Below are positions 57,047 to 64,000 of a stretch of DNA of 64,000 bases, piece by piece. The translations under genes and the position numbers were made by a program. Location: assembly GCF_014201705.1 (NCBI RefSeq), contig NZ_JACHFA010000001.1:186001-250000 (forward strand), read 5' to 3'. Under the pieces are notes generated by a model. It had not been told where the DNA came from, did not search any database, and saw nothing but the letters and a program-made list of their open reading frames with translations. Positions within the stretch are counted from its first letter, which is position 1; each line of letters begins with the position of its first letter. The stretch comes from Borreliella spielmanii (GTDB taxonomy: Bacteria > Spirochaetota > Spirochaetia > Borreliales > Borreliaceae).

Positions 57047-57775
57047 TCAATAAACTAATCTAAGTTTTATTGGGCTTTCAAGACTCAACCCTTTAACCAT
57101 GTCTATCTCAAACTTTAGTGTGTTTGAGTTAATCTGTTTGAATCCAAATTGTTCTTGAATATTTCTAGAAGTCTTAACTATAAGATTAAGTTTTGAATTG
57201 TCAATAAGTTCACTTGCCTTAGAAGTAAAATCCGATAAAAAATATACCAAAACATCTTTATATTCTTCAGCAGACATTGGAATCTCATCTGATGGCAAAA
57301 GAGCAGCAAGTGCATCACTAATATATTCTTTATTTTCATTAATATTCTTAGTAGCATTTTCCAAATTAATATTAAGTTCAATAATATTCTTACCATCTTT
57401 TTTTTCTATCTTAAACACAGATATATCAGATTTTTCTATATAATCACCCAAAATTTTAATTAAATTATCAAACTTAACAACTAAATTAATAGAGTCTCCC
57501 TGGGTTTTAATACTCAAAAGCTTAAGTCCAAACTTTTCCTCTCCATTTTTAAAGTATTTTTTTATTTCATCTACAGGGAAAAGAGGCATATTTGCAATTT
57601 CTTCTCCCACTAAAGTTGTTAAGAGTTCTTTTCTAATTTTTTCAAATTCTTTATTAACATTAATAAATACTGAAACAATACCGCTAATATCATCTTTTAG
57701 CTCAATTTCAACATTAGAACTACAAGCAAAAAAAATAAACAATAAACTCAAGCTGAAAAAAAAACACTTTCTCAT
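57047..57775 (-). CDS. Putative lipoprotein of unknown function (BB0628 equivalent)
   Basis: 242 residues. The leader RKCFFFSLSLLFIFFAC ends in a likely lipobox with Cys18 followed by SSN, so it should be anchored in the inner or outer membrane. The mature region is Lys/Glu/Ile-rich, with repeated INLVVKFDNL and IIELNINLEN beta-like stretches; I recognise no family. I chose the ATG at 57773-57775 because GGGAG lies six bases upstream; a TTG eight codons earlier lacks one and would lengthen the leader. Confidence 0.72.
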   Translation of the reverse strand: MRKCFFFSLSLLFIFFACSSNVEIELKDDISGIVSVFINVNKEFEKIRKELLTTLVGEEIANMPLFPVDEIKKYFKNGEEKFGLKLLSIKTQGDSINLVVKFDNLIKILGDYIEKSDISVFKIEKKDGKNIIELNINLENATKNINENKEYISDALAALLPSDEIPMSAEEYKDVLVYFLSDFTSKASELIDNSKLNLIVKTSRNIQEQFGFKQINSNTLKFEIDMVKGLSLESPIKLRLVY

Positions 57776-57859
57776 AACAAACTCCCAACTAATATACAAC
57801 TAAAAACTATTATAATAAAATATGTAACTATAAAGCAATAAAACTAAAGGAGAACAACT

Positions 57860-59131
57860 ATGGCGTACGATAAAACACTAGAGCCAAAATTTTTTCAAAG
57901 TCTATTAGACAATAGCCCTACCCCTTATCACTTAGTAAACTATATTGAAGAGAAATTAATAACTTATTTTAATGCACAACAATTAAAACTTGATGAAAAA
58001 TGGCAAATTAAAACAGGATCGTATTACATAAAAAAAGAAGGAACTAGCATTATTGCTTTTAACATTGATGTTGAAAAAAAATATGAACCGTTTTTAATAG
58101 CAACTGCACACACAGACAGCCCAGGATTAAAATTAAAAATAGATGCAACAGAAAAAAAAGGTGGGGTGTTTTACAATCACATTGAAATTTATGGTAGCCC
58201 AATAATTTCTACTTGGATTGACAGAGACTTAAGCTTAGCAGGAATTGTATATTTTAAAAAAAATGACAATATTGATTCAAAATTAATCAATATTGAAAAC
58301 ATAGGAATTATTCCAAACCTTGCGATACATTTAAACCGACAAATTAACGAAGGATTTGTATATAATACTCACGACAACTTAACAGTAATCAACAGTACTA
58401 AAAAAACAATAAAAGATAATATCTTAGAACAACTTGGAATAAAATATGAAAATTTTCTATCCTGTGATCTAATATTTACAGAATCACAACCTTCTAAAAT
58501 CATAGGAACTGAGGGAGAATTTTTAACTTCTAAAAATCTCGATAACAAATCGGGATGCCACGCAATCATGAATTCTTATGTTCATACAAATAATAATAAA
58601 AATAAAATAGCTGTATTTTTTGATAACGAAGAAGTAGGATCTTTAACCTCAAGAGGTGCTGACTCTAATTTTTTATCAGAAGTTTTAGAAAGAATCGATC
58701 TTGCTCTTAACTTAACCAGAGAAGAGCATTTAATAAAAACAAACAAATCATTTAATATATCGATTGACAGCGTTCATGGCATTCATCCAGGATATGCATT
58801 TAAACATGACCCAAACTATCAAGCAACTCTAAGCAAAGGCGTAGTTGTCAAAAATAGCGCCAATTTTAGATATGCAACAACTTCAAAGGGATTTGCAAGA
58901 TTAAAAAATTTAGCTAATGAAAATAATATTAAGATTCAAGAAATAATAATGAAAGCAAATGTTCCTTCAGGCACAACAATCGGTCCAATCTCAAATGCAA
59001 TAACAGGAATAGAAACTATTGACATTGGAACACCAATGTGGGCAATGCATTCCTTACGCGAAACAGTATCAATATCTGATCACATAGAAGCAATTAAATT
59101 GCTAAGGGCTTTTTTTGAAAAAGGAATTTAA
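57860..59131 (+). CDS. M18-family aminopeptidase (BB0627 equivalent)
   Basis: Dinuclear zinc aminopeptidase of 423 residues, acting on peptides in the cytoplasm as part of amino-acid recovery. Metal and catalytic motifs are ATAHTDSPGLKLK (His and Asp), a bridging Asp in KNLDNKSG, FFDNEEVGSLTSRGADS (Glu pair) and a C-terminal MHSLRE. The ATG has AAAGGAG upstream. The next gene begins three bases after its stop. Confidence 0.92.
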   Translation: MAYDKTLEPKFFQSLLDNSPTPYHLVNYIEEKLITYFNAQQLKLDEKWQIKTGSYYIKKEGTSIIAFNIDVEKKYEPFLIATAHTDSPGLKLKIDATEKKGGVFYNHIEIYGSPIISTWIDRDLSLAGIVYFKKNDNIDSKLINIENIGIIPNLAIHLNRQINEGFVYNTHDNLTVINSTKKTIKDNILEQLGIKYENFLSCDLIFTESQPSKIIGTEGEFLTSKNLDNKSGCHAIMNSYVHTNNNKNKIAVFFDNEEVGSLTSRGADSNFLSEVLERIDLALNLTREEHLIKTNKSFNISIDSVHGIHPGYAFKHDPNYQATLSKGVVVKNSANFRYATTSKGFARLKNLANENNIKIQEIIMKANVPSGTTIGPISNAITGIETIDIGTPMWAMHSLRETVSISDHIEAIKLLRAFFEKGI

Positions 59132-59133
59132 AA

Positions 59134-59679
59134 TTGGAAAAAATAAAAGAAATCATTGTAGTTGAAGGAAAAGATGATCTTAAAAGAATAAAAGAATCTT
59201 TTGACTGCACAGTAATAGAAACGAAAGGATTTGCTTTAAAAATCGAAACTATTAAATTACTGAAAAAAGCTTTGAAATACAAAGGAATAATAATCCTAAC
59301 AGATAGTGATAAATCTGGAAATATTATTAGACAAAAACTAGTCAAACATCTAGGAGAAAATAATAAAATCAAACATGCATATCTTAATACTAAAGATACC
59401 GAAGTTGAATCAGTAAATAAAACAGAAATAATAAAAATACTTAAAAAAGTTGGGACTTTGTCTAAAAACAATCAAAAAGATTTATTAACATTAAGCGATT
59501 TGTTAGAACTTCGCATAATAGGAGAAAACTCAAAAGAAAATAAACAAAAAATCCAAAAGCACCTTTGCCTGGGACATGGAAACAATAAAAAACTCTTAGA
59601 AAGACTTAATTACTTTAAAATAACAAAAACAGAGCTAAAAAGACAATTAACTTTAATTAACTCCCCCAGAAGGACTTGA
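59134..59679 (+). CDS. rnmV: Ribonuclease M5, Toprim domain (BB0626 equivalent)
   Basis: Processes 5S rRNA precursors at the ribosome, 181 residues. The Toprim core shows IIVVEGKDDLKRI (catalytic Glu) and IIILTDSDKSGNIIRQ (DxD), followed by a helical C-terminal domain with LRIIGENSKENK. The start is TTG, eight bases after AAGGA. Its final codons run through the 3' end of the oppositely oriented tRNA-Asn gene (59661-59679). Confidence 0.88.
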   Translation: MEKIKEIIVVEGKDDLKRIKESFDCTVIETKGFALKIETIKLLKKALKYKGIIILTDSDKSGNIIRQKLVKHLGENNKIKHAYLNTKDTEVESVNKTEIIKILKKVGTLSKNNQKDLLTLSDLLELRIIGENSKENKQKIQKHLCLGHGNNKKLLERLNYFKITKTELKRQLTLINSPRRT

Positions 59680-59732
59680 ACCTCCGACCTAGTGGTTAAC
59701 AGCCACCCGCTCTACCACTGAGCTATAGGGGA
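59661..59732 (-). tRNA. tRNA-Asn (anticodon GTT)
   Basis: Read on the minus strand, acceptor arms TCCCCTA and TGGGGGA pair (one T-G), the D-arm AGCTCAGTGGTAGAGC is standard, the anticodon loop is CTGTTAA with GTT at 59698-59700, and the T-loop is GTTCAAG. G is the discriminator base and CCA is not encoded. It overlaps the end of rnmV by 19 bases. Confidence 0.96.
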
Positions 59733-59749
59733 AATTGAACACTAAAAAC

Positions 59750-59778
59750 ATTATCTTAAATTTAAAAAATTTTGTCAA
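59750..59778 (-). promoter_or_regulatory. Near-consensus promoter of tRNA-Asn
   Basis: On the minus strand TTGACA (59773-59778) and GATAAT (59750-59755) are 17 bases apart. The -35 contains the stop codon of the upstream amidase gene. Confidence 0.8.
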
Positions 59779-61871
59779 TTATTTTCTAATATTTTTAAAA
59801 TCCCATTAGCAAGAATTTTAGAATCTTGATCTCTAAGCTTAGAAGATCTAATAGACCAAGCTTCTTCTGGAAATGCTAAATTTCTAACTTCTATTAAAAG
59901 CTTAGTCATTACTACATTGTTTCTTAAAACATGGAGATTTTGACCTTTAATGTAAAAACTTCTTTTCATTCCTTCTGTAATTTTTTCTGCTACAGACTTT
60001 GAATGAATATCATATTTTTTTTCGTCATCTTTTTGATAATAAAACCCCATACTCTTAGGTGCTCCAACGCTATTATCTGCATGTAAACTAAAAAAGGCTA
60101 TATCCTTATCTTTAATGTGTTTATATTTACTAACAATGTTTTTAACAACAACTAATCTTTTTTTAAGACCTGATGGAGTACCGTTTATCCAGGAATCAAC
60201 AGTATCATTTTTATTTAGATCATAATCATTGTAAACCTCATTTTTAACATTAACAAAAGTATTGTTAGCAAAAACACTATTCCTAATTAAATGATCGGGG
60301 GCCAAAATAGTAAGTTCAACATTAGCACCCTCTTCTTTAAGGTATACATAAAGCCTTAAAGCGATATCATACACATATTCATCTTCAACAACAAAAACTT
60401 CGTTTCCAAGACCATCTCTAGACTTAACAATAGCCCCAGGATCAAGACCCCCATGACCGGGATCAAGAATTATTAACTTATCTTTAAGTCTTGATCCTTT
60501 ATTAAACCTAGAATTTACCAATTTTTCAAAACTTTTGAAAAGTTGAGTAGCCTTTTTATAAGAATTTAAAGGAGAATGCCAATCCTCTGAATAAAATTCA
60601 CTTGGCTGACTTATCTTTTTAGGTCTATACCAATAATAAAAATCACCAACAACCTCAAATATTGGTATTTTGGAGTCTAAAATAACTAAAGAGTTAATAT
60701 CAAAAAGACCTTGATTAGTAGTAATTCCAAAAGTATTTAAATTCAACTTTTTGTTTTTACTTGAGGGAAGATTAACTATTGTTTTAACTTTATTAGAAGA
60801 ATTAGAGCTAGAATCAACCTTATTTTTAATATATAAATTATTTTTAGATTTAGCTATAGAAGAATCAAGTAAAAGTTTTTTATCAAAAATTTTCAATTTT
60901 TGATCGTGCATAATATTATTGCTACTTAAATTATTCCAATTTTTGAGATCTTCAATTAAAACCCCGTAATGTCTAGCAATGCTATATAAAGTCTCCCCTA
61001 CAGCAACTGAATGATAGATAAACTGATTGTCTGTTTTTTTCTCAATTTTTAAATCCCCCTTAACAGGCTTTTCTAAATCATCATCTACAATCTTTAAAAC
61101 ATTTAACAATGAACCTGCTTTAAGATTAACAGCCCGATTGCCATTAAGAGTTACAAGATCTTTGGCTTTAACACCATAAATATAAGCTATTCTACCAAGA
61201 GTTTCACCTTTTTTCACATAATGAAAATTAACATTCTTAGTAGCTTTCTTTAAAAAAAGCTGCTGACCAATCTTTAATTTATCATCACTAAGAAAATTAA
61301 ATTTTAAAATATCCTTAGAACTAATATCAAAATCCTGAGAAAGTTTTGAAAGTGAATCGCCTTTCTTAACTACATAAGGTTTTAAAAAATCAGGCTCAGT
61401 TAAGACAAGTTTCATTCCAACTTTAAGATCTTTAGAGCGCAAATTATTCCAAGCTATTATCTGTTCTTGACTTAGCCCAACAAGCTTTGAAACACTCTCA
61501 ATAGTGTCACCTTCCTTTGCGGTATAAAGAATTACCCCCTTCTTAACAGATTCTAGCGAATCGAGAGAATGATTAACCTTATGAGTAATATTTTGATTTA
61601 AATTAGAATCACTTGGAATAATTAATATTTGGCCTACCTTAATATTGTCAGCATTAAGCTTATTAATCCTTTTAAGATCGTTTACTTTGGCTTTATACTT
61701 AATTGCAATTGAAAAAAGAGTATCTCCTTTGACAACCTTATACTCAAAATCAGCATTAAGATTAACAGGACTTATTATTAAAAAATAAAATAATATAATA
61801 AGTTCTATAATTTGTAAAACATAAAACGTTTTACTTTTCCTTAATGCCAGTATTTTGAACAATGTAGTCAT
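59775..61871 (-). CDS. N-acetylmuramoyl-L-alanine amidase with five LysM repeats (BB0625 equivalent)
   Basis: 698-residue exported peptidoglycan hydrolase. A hydrophobic N-terminal anchor (~18-38) is followed by five LysM modules, roughly 43-86, 113-156, 168-210, 216-258 and 286-328 (each of the form VKKGDSLSKLS...LKIGQQL), then a Ser/Asn/Lys-rich linker and an Amidase_3 domain from ~465. Catalytic motifs are LDPGHGGLDPGAIV, FFSLHADNS and KLLIEVRNLA. The LysM array should hold the enzyme on glycan strands. Its start overlaps the upstream gene by 41 bases and has no good ribosome site, so translation may be coupled. Confidence 0.9.
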   Translation of the reverse strand: MTTLFKILALRKSKTFYVLQIIELIILFYFLIISPVNLNADFEYKVVKGDTLFSIAIKYKAKVNDLKRINKLNADNIKVGQILIIPSDSNLNQNITHKVNHSLDSLESVKKGVILYTAKEGDTIESVSKLVGLSQEQIIAWNNLRSKDLKVGMKLVLTEPDFLKPYVVKKGDSLSKLSQDFDISSKDILKFNFLSDDKLKIGQQLFLKKATKNVNFHYVKKGETLGRIAYIYGVKAKDLVTLNGNRAVNLKAGSLLNVLKIVDDDLEKPVKGDLKIEKKTDNQFIYHSVAVGETLYSIARHYGVLIEDLKNWNNLSSNNIMHDQKLKIFDKKLLLDSSIAKSKNNLYIKNKVDSSSNSSNKVKTIVNLPSSKNKKLNLNTFGITTNQGLFDINSLVILDSKIPIFEVVGDFYYWYRPKKISQPSEFYSEDWHSPLNSYKKATQLFKSFEKLVNSRFNKGSRLKDKLIILDPGHGGLDPGAIVKSRDGLGNEVFVVEDEYVYDIALRLYVYLKEEGANVELTILAPDHLIRNSVFANNTFVNVKNEVYNDYDLNKNDTVDSWINGTPSGLKKRLVVVKNIVSKYKHIKDKDIAFFSLHADNSVGAPKSMGFYYQKDDEKKYDIHSKSVAEKITEGMKRSFYIKGQNLHVLRNNVVMTKLLIEVRNLAFPEEAWSIRSSKLRDQDSKILANGILKILENN

Positions 61872-62793
61872 AAATTATCCAATAATAATCATATTTTTTG
61901 AAGAAAAAAGTATATCTTTTGGAAATATAAAAATGCCCATCGTCAAAATACAAATCAGCAATCACCTTACCTGCAGTATCAGAATAAGTTGTCTCAATAA
62001 TAGAAAATTCATTTGGTACTTTTGAAATATCTGAATTATTAGAATTCCATAAATATTCCTTATACTCTTCAACTACATTTTTATTAGGAACAGATGATAA
62101 CTTTTGTTTATAAAGATATGCCTTGCCTTTATCATTTAATAACAAGCCCTCAATATCAAGATATAAAAAGAATTTTTCTTTTTTTCCAAGCTGCAACGCA
62201 TTTAATACATATTTAACAATCTCATCGGGAGATAGTTTTTTCTTTTTCAAGATATCTTGGATATCCTTACTTTCAGACAAACTAACAAGATCTATACTTC
62301 CTGGATTTTCATCAAAACTATCATTTAAAAAAAGCGTAATAATATTGGATTCTTTTTTCTTAAATGGATCTGAAATGTCTGGGAAAAAAATACCCTTAAC
62401 AAAATAAACTCCATCCTTACTAAACTTAACAAATTGATTTAAGTTAATAACTACAGAAAACTTTTCATTAGGTCTCAAGCTCATATTTCTAACAGGAATA
62501 GCAACATTTTTAGATCTACTTTTAACATATTCAATAGGTCTTTTAACTTTAATATTGGTGGTATCAGTAACATCAAAATCAAAGCTAAAAGAATTGACAT
62601 CCCCTATTTCTAAAGTTAAAACACTGTCAGACGAATTACTAAGAGAAACTTCAATAAAAACATTGCTATTGACACGATAAATAGATTGATTAAAAAACTT
62701 GATTTTAAAATCAAGGCCCTTGTAATCCCCAGCAAACAAAACAAAAGAAATATTCGTAAAAAAGATACAAAAAAACAATTTTCTAATTTTCAT
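61831..62793 (-). CDS. Exported protein of unknown function (BB0624 equivalent)
   Basis: 320 residues with a clean signal peptide (KIRK, hydrophobic core, cleavage after LFA21). The mature part begins with an Ig-like or beta-sandwich-looking region (residues ~28-160, for example VFIEVSLSNSSDSVLTLEIG). The last ~90 residues resemble a small alpha+beta domain (FSIIETTYSDTAGKVIADLYFDDG and YYWIIYDYIV). No family is named with confidence. GAGGGGAG precedes the ATG and TATAAT lies at 62818-62823. It overlaps the LysM amidase gene by 41 bases, which points to a shared role at the cell wall. Confidence 0.75.
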   Translation of the reverse strand: MKIRKLFFCIFFTNISFVLFAGDYKGLDFKIKFFNQSIYRVNSNVFIEVSLSNSSDSVLTLEIGDVNSFSFDFDVTDTTNIKVKRPIEYVKSRSKNVAIPVRNMSLRPNEKFSVVINLNQFVKFSKDGVYFVKGIFFPDISDPFKKKESNIITLFLNDSFDENPGSIDLVSLSESKDIQDILKKKKLSPDEIVKYVLNALQLGKKEKFFLYLDIEGLLLNDKGKAYLYKQKLSSVPNKNVVEEYKEYLWNSNNSDISKVPNEFSIIETTYSDTAGKVIADLYFDDGHFYISKRYTFFFKKYDYYWIIYDYIVQNTGIKEK

Positions 62794-62857
62794 AAGCTCC
62801 CCTCAAAACCTAACCACATTATATATAAAGAAAGTAATAATACCTATAGTATATTAT

Positions 62858-62863
62858 TATACT
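62858..62863 (+). promoter_or_regulatory. Candidate -10 of mfd
   Basis: TATACT predicts a transcript start near 62870 and a leader of about 20 bases containing AAAGG. No good -35 is visible. Confidence 0.35.
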
Positions 62864-62889
62864 AAATTAATTAAACAAAAAGGTAAAAA

Positions 62890-64000
62890 ATGAATATAGA
62901 TGAAGAACTAACAATAACATTAAAAAATAATTCCAATTTAAAAAAAATGAAAGAATTTTTAGAACAAAACACATTTTTTTCATTAACAGGATATGAAGGA
63001 TTTTTCAAAGCTTTTTTAATTAAAAAAATAAAAGAATATAGTAAAACCGGAAAAATAATATTAATAGTTAAAGATGAACACACATTAGATAAAATCAAAA
63101 ATGATTTAAAAGTAATTACAAATCAAATCTTTGAGCTTAACTATTTCAGCCCTCTTGTATACAAGGGAATTGGCTCAAAAAGTGCGATCTTTAACGAAAG
63201 AATCCAATTCTTGATCAATTTTTATAAAAAAAATCCTGGAATATATATTACAGTCTTAAAATCATTGCTTAGTAAAATACCCGATAAATATACATTACTA
63301 AAGAATGTATACAAAATTGAAAAAAATACTAAGATTAATACAGTAGATATTGAAAAAACTCTTATAACATTAGGATATGAAAAAACACTCAGAGTAACAA
63401 TTCCAGGAGAATTTACAATAAAAGGAGAAATTATAGACCTATACCCTTTTGGAGAACAAAGCCCCATAAAAATTGTACTCAACTTCGATAAAATAGAAGA
63501 AATAAGAAAATTCGATCCTTTAACACAATTAAAACAGGGTAATGAAATTTTGAAATTCCAAGTTCTTCCAAAAAAAGAAATTATTTGGAATGATGAAGTT
63601 ATTAACAACTTAAAAACAAAGATTAAATCTGTTGAATATAAAAAGATTCTTGAAGAGTTGAATTTTAAAAAAGAAACAAAAACAGAAGAAATGTTTTATC
63701 CACTAGTAGCAAATACTTACTTAAGTAATGAGATTGAAAAACACACACCTATTGTAAGCTTTGAAATTAATAATTTCGAAAAAGAAATTGAAAAAATACA
63801 CCAAGAATACGAGAATCTTTACAAAGAAGCAAAAGCAGCTGGTAAGAATACAATTGATCCAAAAAGAATTTTACTAAGTTCTAAAACCTTCAATCTAAAA
63901 AGCGATATTTTATTTTCAAAAATTAAAAGTTCTAAATCCAAAGAAGTTATAGAGTTTAAAATTGAAAGTGAGAGAAGCTTTTTTTCAAATATTATGCTTA
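62890..64000 (+). CDS. mfd: Transcription-repair coupling factor Mfd, N-terminal part (BB0623 equivalent)
   Basis: The frame is open from the ATG at 62890 to the right window edge (370 codons), so only the N-terminal third is present. This part corresponds to the UvrB-homology region that recruits UvrA to stalled RNA polymerase. It includes SLTGYEGFFKAFL and the diagnostic RVTIPGEFTIKGEIIDLYPFG. The RNA-polymerase-binding and helicase domains lie outside the window. AAAAAGG sits six bases before the ATG. Confidence 0.88.
   Translation, partial: MNIDEELTITLKNNSNLKKMKEFLEQNTFFSLTGYEGFFKAFLIKKIKEYSKTGKIILIVKDEHTLDKIKNDLKVITNQIFELNYFSPLVYKGIGSKSAIFNERIQFLINFYKKNPGIYITVLKSLLSKIPDKYTLLKNVYKIEKNTKINTVDIEKTLITLGYEKTLRVTIPGEFTIKGEIIDLYPFGEQSPIKIVLNFDKIEEIRKFDPLTQLKQGNEILKFQVLPKKEIIWNDEVINNLKTKIKSVEYKKILEELNFKKETKTEEMFYPLVANTYLSNEIEKHTPIVSFEINNFEKEIEKIHQEYENLYKEAKAAGKNTIDPKRILLSSKTFNLKSDILFSKIKSSKSKEVIEFKIESERSFFSNIML

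Noticed and set aside
59637-59660. Terminator for tRNA-Asn in the TTAATTAAAGTTAATT region
   Set aside because: The stem is about six A-T pairs with almost no loop, too weak to call.

Overview
The window is AT-rich chromosomal DNA of a Lyme-disease spirochaete (Borreliella/Borrelia burgdorferi group). This call rests on the gene content and order: a flaA-cheA2-cheW3-cheX-cheY3 operon, a class I lysyl-tRNA synthetase, bosR, ptsG/nanE, potABCD, twin nhaC genes and recC-recB-recD. The order matches, from memory, B31 loci BB0677 down to BB0623 read in reverse. BB numbers below are recollections of that order, not database results, and the exact species cannot be told from what I can see. There is no rRNA, insertion sequence, prophage or CRISPR array. 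Coding density is very high and no gene-free stretch exceeds 300 bases.

Layout. 1-5 kb: a nucleoside/sugar ABC ATPase on the minus strand, then a coupled plus-strand operon of a HAD phosphatase and three unrecognised proteins, one a membrane protein with a HAMP-like end. 5-15.6 kb: a minus-strand block with the motility/chemotaxis operon headed by flaA, preceded by envelope genes (amidase, glycosyltransferase-like protein, DUF192 protein, zinc-ribbon protein). 15.7-28.2 kb: era, lysS, gpmA, rpiA, a degenerate HemW-like protein, a DnaJ-like protein, secD-secF-yajC and groEL. 28.3-34 kb: a large unknown protein, bosR, an alpha/beta hydrolase, ptsG and nanE. 34.1-38.8 kb: an RbgA-type GTPase and potABCD. 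38.8-43.3 kb: two NhaC antiporters and zwf. 43.5-53.5 kb: pncB followed closely by recC-recB-recD. 53.5-64 kb: tRNA-Asp, a small Cys-rich membrane protein, divergent fruK/fruA, a lipoprotein, an M18 aminopeptidase, rnmV, tRNA-Asn, a LysM amidase, an exported protein and the start of mfd.

How it works together. The genes fit a host-dependent organism with little biosynthesis that imports nucleosides, polyamines, glucose and fructose, salvages nicotinate for NAD, and runs glycolysis plus the oxidative pentose phosphate entry. Energy feeds periplasmic-flagellar motility under a complete excitation pathway (CheA2, CheW3, CheY3, CheX). Protein export (SecDF-YajC), folding (GroEL, DnaJ-like) and redox/virulence regulation (BosR) complete the set.

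Many convergent gene pairs are separated by long perfect or near-perfect palindromes that look like shared terminators. Both tRNA genes have near-consensus sigma-70 promoters. Several genes begin at GTG or TTG, and the nanE homologue appears to begin at ATT.

No wholly new multi-gene system stands out. The best leads are the HemW-like protein that has lost its radical-SAM motifs, the ATT start of nanE, the CheW-methyltransferase fusion, the coupled unknown trio after gph, the tandem repeat in the zwf leader, and the palindromes upstream of groEL and potA.
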